Source: Variovorax sp. Root473 (GTDB lineage: Bacteria; Pseudomonadota; Gammaproteobacteria; Burkholderiales; Burkholderiaceae_C). From it: a DNA stretch of 64,000 nucleotides. The stretch lies in the NCBI RefSeq assembly GCF_001426505.1, contig NZ_LMEV01000015.1, positions 1-64,000 of the forward strand, written 5' to 3'. The position numbers were made by a program, and so were the translations under genes. Shown here piece after piece: positions 59,547 through 64,000 of the stretch. The notes below the pieces were generated by a model. The model did not search any database. It was not told the origin of the DNA and saw only the letters and a list, made by a program, of their open reading frames with translations. The stretch's first letter is position 1, and the number at the start of each line of letters is the position of its first letter.

Positions 59547-62500
59547 ATGGCCAAATTCTTTATCGACCGACCGATCTTCGCGTGGGTGATCGCACTGTTC
59601 ATCATCGTGCTGGGCGGCGTCTCCATCACGCAGTTGCCGATCTCGCAGTACCCGCCAGTGGCCCCGCCGGCCATCGTGATCAACGTCGCCTACCCCGGGG
59701 CCTCCGCGCAAACGCTCGAGGACAGCGTGCTGTCCGTGATCGAGCGCGAAATGAACGGTTCGCCCGGCCTGATCTACATGGAATCGGTGGCCCAGGCCGA
59801 CGGCACCGGCGCCATTACCATCAGCTTCGAGGCCGGCACCAACGAAGACCTCGCGCAGGTGGACGTGCAGAACCGGCTCTCGCGCGCCACGCCGCGGTTG
59901 CCCTCGGCCGTGACGCAGCAGGGCGTGCGCGTGGACAAGTCGCGCAACAACTTCCTGCTGTTCGCGATGCTGTCCTCGGACAACCCCGACTTCGACCCGG
60001 TGGCGCTCGGTGACTATGCCGCGCGCAACATCGTGCCGGAACTGCAGCGGATCGACGGCGTGGGCCAGGCCCAGCTGTTCGGCTCCGAGAACGCGATGCG
60101 CATCTGGATCGACCCGGCGAAGCTGCAAGGCTTCAACCTGTCGTCCAACGACGTCAACACCGCGATCCGCGCGCAAAACGCCCAGGTGGCGTCGGGCACG
60201 CTCGGCGACCTGCCGAACATTCCCGGCCAGGCGATCTCCGCCACGGTCACGGTGAACGGCCAGCTCAACAGCGTCGAGCAGTTCCAGAACATCGTGCTGC
60301 GTGCCAACACCGACGGCTCGACCGTGCGCCTGAAGGACGTGGCGCGCGTCGAACTCGGTGGCCAGAACTACGCCACCTCCGCGCGCCTGAACGGCGTACC
60401 GGCGGTCGGTATCGGCGTGCAGCCCACGCCGACCGGCAACGCGCTGAAGTCGGCCAAGGCCGTGCGCGCCAAGATGGCCGAACTGGAGCGCTACTTCCCC
60501 AAGGGCGTGAAGTGGGACATTCCGTACGACAGCTCGCGCTTCGTGCAGATCTCGATCACCGAAGTGGTGAAGACGCTGTTCGAAGCCATCGCGCTGGTGT
60601 TCCTGGTGATGTTCCTGTTCCTGCAGAACTGGCGCTACACGATCATCCCGACCATCGTGGTGCCCATTGCACTGCTGGGCACCTTTGCCACGCTGCTCGC
60701 GCTGGGCTTCTCGATCAACGTGCTCACCATGTTCGGCATGGTGCTGGTGATCGGTATCGTGGTGGACGACGCCATCGTGGTGGTGGAGAACGTCGAGCGC
60801 ATCATGAGCGAAGAGGGGCTGTCGCCGCTCGAGGCCACGCGCAAGGCGATGCAGCAGATCTCGGGCGCCATCATCGGCGTGACCGTGGTGCTGATCTCGG
60901 TGTTCGTGCCGCTGGCTTTCTTTGCGGGCTCGACCGGCAACATCTACCGCCAGTTCTCGGCGGTGATGGTGGCCTCGATCGGCTTCTCGGCCTTCATGGC
61001 GCTGTCGCTCACGCCGGCGCTGTGCGCCACGCTGCTCAAGCCGGTAGAAGCGGGCCACCACCACGAGAAGCGCGGCTTCTTCGGCTGGTTCAACCGCGGC
61101 TTCTCGCGCACGGCCAAGGGCTACGAAGGCGTGGTCGCGCGCATCCTGCGCCGCGCCGCACGCTACCTCGTGATCTACGCCGCGATCATCGGCGCCGTCG
61201 CGTACTTCTACACGCACCTGCCGAGCTCGTTCCTGCCCGAGGAAGACCAGGGCAACATCATCGTGAACGTGCAGCTGCCCCCGGGCGCCACGCAGGAGCG
61301 CTCGCTGTCGGTGATGCAGCAGGTCGAAGGCTTCATCCTGAAGCAGCCTGAAGTGCAGAGCATCGTGAGCGTGATGGGCTTCAGCTTCTCGGGCCAGGGC
61401 CAGAACGCGGGCCTTGCCTTCGTGACGCTGAAGGACTGGGAAGAACGCAAGGACCCGGCCCACTCGGCCAGCGCGCTGGCCGGCCGTGCCTTCGGTGCGC
61501 TGTCGGGCATCCGCGACGCCTTCATCTACCCGCTGAGCCCGCCGCCGATTCCCGAGCTGGGCAACGCCAGCGGCTTCAGCTTCCGGCTGCAGGACCGTTC
61601 CGGCGCAGGCCACGAGGCGCTGATCAACGCACGCAACCAGCTGCTGGGCATGGCCTCGCAAAGCAAGATCCTCGCGCAAGTGCGCCCGGACGGCCTGGAA
61701 GACGCGCCGCAGCTGGAGATCGACATCGACCGCGACAAGGCCAACGCCCTGGGCGTGAGCTTCGATGCGATCAACAGTGCGCTGTCGACCTCGCTGGGTT
61801 CGAGCTACATCAACGACTTCCCGAACCGCGGCCGCCTGCAGCGCGTGGTGGTGCAGGCCGACGCGCCGGCACGGATGCAACCCGACGACCTGCTGCGTCT
61901 GAACGCCGTCAACACCAAGGGCCAGCCGGTGCCGCTGTCGGCTTTCGCGACCACCAAGTGGGTCTCGGGCGCCACGCAGACGGTGCGCTACAACGGCTAC
62001 CCCGCCATCCGCATCAGCGGTGACGCGGCGCCGGGCCAGAGCACGGGCGCGGCCATGGCCGAGATGGAAAAGCTCGCCGGCCAGCTGCCGCAAGGCTTCG
62101 GCTTCGAGTGGACCGGCCAGTCGCGCGAGGAAAAGCTCGCCGGCTCGCAGGCCATGATCCTGTACGGCTTCGCGATCCTGGCGGTGTTCCTCTGCCTGGC
62201 CGCGCTGTACGAGAGCTGGTCGATCCCGCTGTCGGTGATCCTGGTGGTGCCGCTGGGCGTGCTGGGTGTGCTGGTGGCGACGATGCTGCGCGCCTATTCC
62301 AACGACGTGTACTTCCAGGTGGGCCTGATCACCATCATCGGCCTGTCGGCGAAGAACGCGATTCTGATCATCGAGTTCGCGAAAGACCTGCAGGCACAGG
62401 GCCGCGGCGTGGTCGAGGCCGCGCTCGAAGCCGCGCACCTGCGGTTCCGTCCCATCATCATGACCTCGCTGGCCTTCGGCCTGGGCGTGCTGCCGCTGGT

Positions 62501-62711
62501 CCTGGCGTCGGGCGCAGGCTCGGCGAGCCAGCGTGCCATCGGCACCGGCGTGCTCGGCGGCATGGTGACCGGCACGATCCTGGCCGTGATCTTCGTGCCG
62601 GTGTTCTTCGTGGTGGTGCGCACGCTGTTCAAGGGCAGCGCGCGCCAGCACGAGGCCGACAAGCGGCACGCCGCAGCGGCCGGCATCACGGGAGACCACA
62701 CACATGACTAA
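59547..62711 (+). CDS. RND multidrug efflux transporter (AcrB/MexB family)
   Basis: A 1054-residue proton-driven pump of the HAE1 group. It has the usual 12 membrane segments and two large periplasmic loops. The proton relay Asp pair is in GIVVDDAIVVVENVER (membrane segment 4), and the N-terminus MAKFFIDRPIFAWVIALFI and the GRRFxxP-like SPPPIPELG region are typical. Loss or gain of drug range cannot be predicted. The stop overlaps the outer membrane channel start by eight bases. Confidence 0.97.
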   Translation: MAKFFIDRPIFAWVIALFIIVLGGVSITQLPISQYPPVAPPAIVINVAYPGASAQTLEDSVLSVIEREMNGSPGLIYMESVAQADGTGAITISFEAGTNEDLAQVDVQNRLSRATPRLPSAVTQQGVRVDKSRNNFLLFAMLSSDNPDFDPVALGDYAARNIVPELQRIDGVGQAQLFGSENAMRIWIDPAKLQGFNLSSNDVNTAIRAQNAQVASGTLGDLPNIPGQAISATVTVNGQLNSVEQFQNIVLRANTDGSTVRLKDVARVELGGQNYATSARLNGVPAVGIGVQPTPTGNALKSAKAVRAKMAELERYFPKGVKWDIPYDSSRFVQISITEVVKTLFEAIALVFLVMFLFLQNWRYTIIPTIVVPIALLGTFATLLALGFSINVLTMFGMVLVIGIVVDDAIVVVENVERIMSEEGLSPLEATRKAMQQISGAIIGVTVVLISVFVPLAFFAGSTGNIYRQFSAVMVASIGFSAFMALSLTPALCATLLKPVEAGHHHEKRGFFGWFNRGFSRTAKGYEGVVARILRRAARYLVIYAAIIGAVAYFYTHLPSSFLPEEDQGNIIVNVQLPPGATQERSLSVMQQVEGFILKQPEVQSIVSVMGFSFSGQGQNAGLAFVTLKDWEERKDPAHSASALAGRAFGALSGIRDAFIYPLSPPPIPELGNASGFSFRLQDRSGAGHEALINARNQLLGMASQSKILAQVRPDGLEDAPQLEIDIDRDKANALGVSFDAINSALSTSLGSSYINDFPNRGRLQRVVVQADAPARMQPDDLLRLNAVNTKGQPVPLSAFATTKWVSGATQTVRYNGYPAIRISGDAAPGQSTGAAMAEMEKLAGQLPQGFGFEWTGQSREEKLAGSQAMILYGFAILAVFLCLAALYESWSIPLSVILVVPLGVLGVLVATMLRAYSNDVYFQVGLITIIGLSAKNAILIIEFAKDLQAQGRGVVEAALEAAHLRFRPIIMTSLAFGLGVLPLVLASGAGSASQRAIGTGVLGGMVTGTILAVIFVPVFFVVVRTLFKGSARQHEADKRHAAAAGITGDHTHD

Positions 62712-64000
62712 GAAACCTCTGATTCCCACCGTGCTGGCCGCCGCGATGCTGCTGGCAGGCTGCTCGCTGATCCCGACCTACGAGCGCCCTGCGGCGCCGG
62801 TGCCGACGACCTATCCGGGCGACCCGGCGCAGCCCTCGGGCCCCGCCGCGGCCGCCCTGCCCTGGCAGGACTTCTTCACCGACCCGCGCCTGGCGGGCCT
62901 GATCCAGACGGCGCTGGCAAACAACCGCGACCTGCGCGTATCGGTGCTCAACATCGAGCAGGCGCGTGCGCAGTTCCAGATCGAACGCTCGGCGCTGTTC
63001 CCGGCGCTCGGCCTCACGGGTGCGGGCTCGCGCTCGAGCCCCAACGCCTACCAGGCGATCGATCCCAGCCAGGGCAGCGTGGCGTCGCAGTACAGCGTCA
63101 ACTTCGGATTCACCGCGTGGGAGCTCGACTTCTTCGGCCGCGTGCGCGCGCTGAAGGACCAGGCGCTGTCGCAGTACCTGGCCACCGAAGAGTCGCGCAA
63201 GGCCGCGCAGATCAGCCTGATCGCGGCCGTGGCCACCGGCTGGCTCACGCTGCTGGCCGACGACGAGCTGCTCGAGATCACGCGCCAGACCATGGTCACG
63301 CGCGACGAATCGGTGCGCCTGACCAAGCTGCGCTTCGACAACGGCGTGTCGTCCGAGATCGACTTCCAGGCTGCGAACTCGCAGGCCGAGACCGCGCGCG
63401 CCGCCTATGCGCAGCAGCAGCGCGCGCGCATGCAGGACGAGAACGCGCTCGCCCTGTTGCTCGGCGCGCCGGTACCGGCCGAGGCCACCGCCGGTGGCAC
63501 CAAGGGACTCGCGGGCATCCGCCCGATGCCCGACGTGCCGGCCGGCCTGCCCTCCGACCTGCTGACCGAGCGGCCCGACATCCGCGCGGCCGAGCAGCAG
63601 TTGATTGCGGCCAACGCCAACATCGGCGCGGCGCGTGCGAACTTCTTCCCGCGCGTGTCGCTCACGAGTTCGATCGGCACCGCGAGCAGCGAGTTCTCTA
63701 ACCTGTTCGATCGCGGCACCAAGGCCTGGAGCTTCGCGCCCACGGTCACGCTGCCGATCTTCGATGCGGGCCGCAACATCGCGGGGCTCAACTCGGCCAA
63801 GGCCGGGCGTGAGATCGCAGTGGCGCAGTACGAGAAGTCGGTCCAGACCGCCTTCCGCGAAGTGGCCGACGCGCTCGCGGGCCGCGCCACGCTGGGCGAG
63901 CAGGCGCGTGCGCAAACCGCGCAGGCCGACGCCGAGGCGGTGCGCTACAAGCTGTCTGACCTGCGCTATCGCAACGGCATTGCCAGCGCGCTCGACCTGC
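62704..64000 (+). CDS. RND efflux outer membrane lipoprotein (OprM/NodT family), partial
   Basis: An outer membrane channel protein of the TolC/NodT family, cut by the window edge after 432 codons (about 45 residues short of full length). It has a lipobox (MLLAGCSLIP, Cys at about 20) and two homologous TolC halves: LIQTALANNRDLRVSVLNIEQARAQ and TERPDIRAAEQQLIAANANIGAARANFFPRVSL. It completes the tripartite pump with the two preceding genes. Translation overlaps the pump gene by eight bases. Confidence 0.95.
   Translation, partial: MTKKPLIPTVLAAAMLLAGCSLIPTYERPAAPVPTTYPGDPAQPSGPAAAALPWQDFFTDPRLAGLIQTALANNRDLRVSVLNIEQARAQFQIERSALFPALGLTGAGSRSSPNAYQAIDPSQGSVASQYSVNFGFTAWELDFFGRVRALKDQALSQYLATEESRKAAQISLIAAVATGWLTLLADDELLEITRQTMVTRDESVRLTKLRFDNGVSSEIDFQAANSQAETARAAYAQQQRARMQDENALALLLGAPVPAEATAGGTKGLAGIRPMPDVPAGLPSDLLTERPDIRAAEQQLIAANANIGAARANFFPRVSLTSSIGTASSEFSNLFDRGTKAWSFAPTVTLPIFDAGRNIAGLNSAKAGREIAVAQYEKSVQTAFREVADALAGRATLGEQARAQTAQADAEAVRYKLSDLRYRNGIASALDL

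Noticed and set aside
59532-62729. Very long open frame on the minus strand, antisense to the RND pump gene
   Set aside because: It follows from GC-rich codon bias of the plus-strand gene; its translation is Arg/His/Val-rich and has no family motif. The same applies to long antisense frames over the ABC-F gene (88-2472) and the P450 fusion (34756-37920).

Overview
The window is GC-rich, densely coded DNA from a beta-proteobacterium, most likely Comamonadaceae and probably Variovorax or a close relative. I infer this from protein style, from the conserved blocks (acrR/acrAB-oprM type efflux, pilT-pilU with the YggS gene, rsmI-yraN-diaA-dolP type block), from several orphan solute-binding proteins of the Bug and branched-chain types, and from a Comamonadaceae-style intergenic repeat. 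Almost every base is coding. No phage, insertion sequence, CRISPR array or genomic island is visible, and no gene is visibly broken apart from the outer-membrane efflux gene cut by the right edge. It reads as a piece of ordinary chromosome with a few unusual loci.

Layout. 0.3-4 kb: an ABC-F ATPase (Uup) and a phospholipase D family lipoprotein (cardiolipin synthase C type). 4-7.8 kb: a minus-strand copper-handling group (DUF2946 protein, TonB-dependent receptor, DUF1775-PCuAC fusion). 7.8-10.7 kb: a TraB/GumN protein with a basic tail, a VOC protein and a YwqK-like repeat protein. 10.8-18.3 kb: an aromatic or organic-acid catabolic group (FAD hydroxylase with DUF2783 partner, Bug-type binding protein, LuxR regulator, zinc alcohol dehydrogenase, branched-chain-type binding protein, fumarylacetoacetate-hydrolase family enzyme). 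18.4-27.3 kb: mixed envelope and housekeeping genes, including PurU, a class III transaminase, a ChaN lipoprotein and a secreted trypsin-fold protein that has lost its catalytic residues. 27.4-38 kb: a single-chain biotin-dependent acyl-CoA carboxylase, an acyl-CoA ligase, a TetR regulator, an orphan binding protein and a CYP102-type P450-reductase fusion. 38-42.5 kb: a storage-lipid locus in which a PhaD-like regulator, a PhaF/PhaI-like granule protein, a second phasin-like protein and an alpha/beta hydrolase accompany a wax ester synthase/DGAT rather than a PHA synthase. 42.8-48 kb: an S9 oligopeptidase coupled to arginase, a DUF2242 lipoprotein and glutamate dehydrogenase. 48-57 kb: Lrp regulator, YggS, PilT, PilU, a 3-hydroxyisobutyrate-dehydrogenase-like enzyme, DolP-, DiaA- and YraN-like genes and RsmI, then a glutathione S-transferase. 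57.2 kb: a tRNA-Arg(CCG). 57.4-64 kb: acrR-like repressor divergent from a three-gene RND efflux operon, with an AcrR-box-like palindrome between them.

The most interesting unit is the storage-lipid locus at 38.1-42.5 kb. All three putative granule proteins (the DGAT and both phasin-like proteins) carry lysine/alanine-rich, histone-like extensions, which suggests lipid inclusions tethered to the nucleoid as PhaF does for PHA granules. The next most interesting unit is the adjacent divergent carboxylase/ligase/P450 locus, which looks like a private oxidation-activation-carboxylation route for an unknown carboxylic acid.
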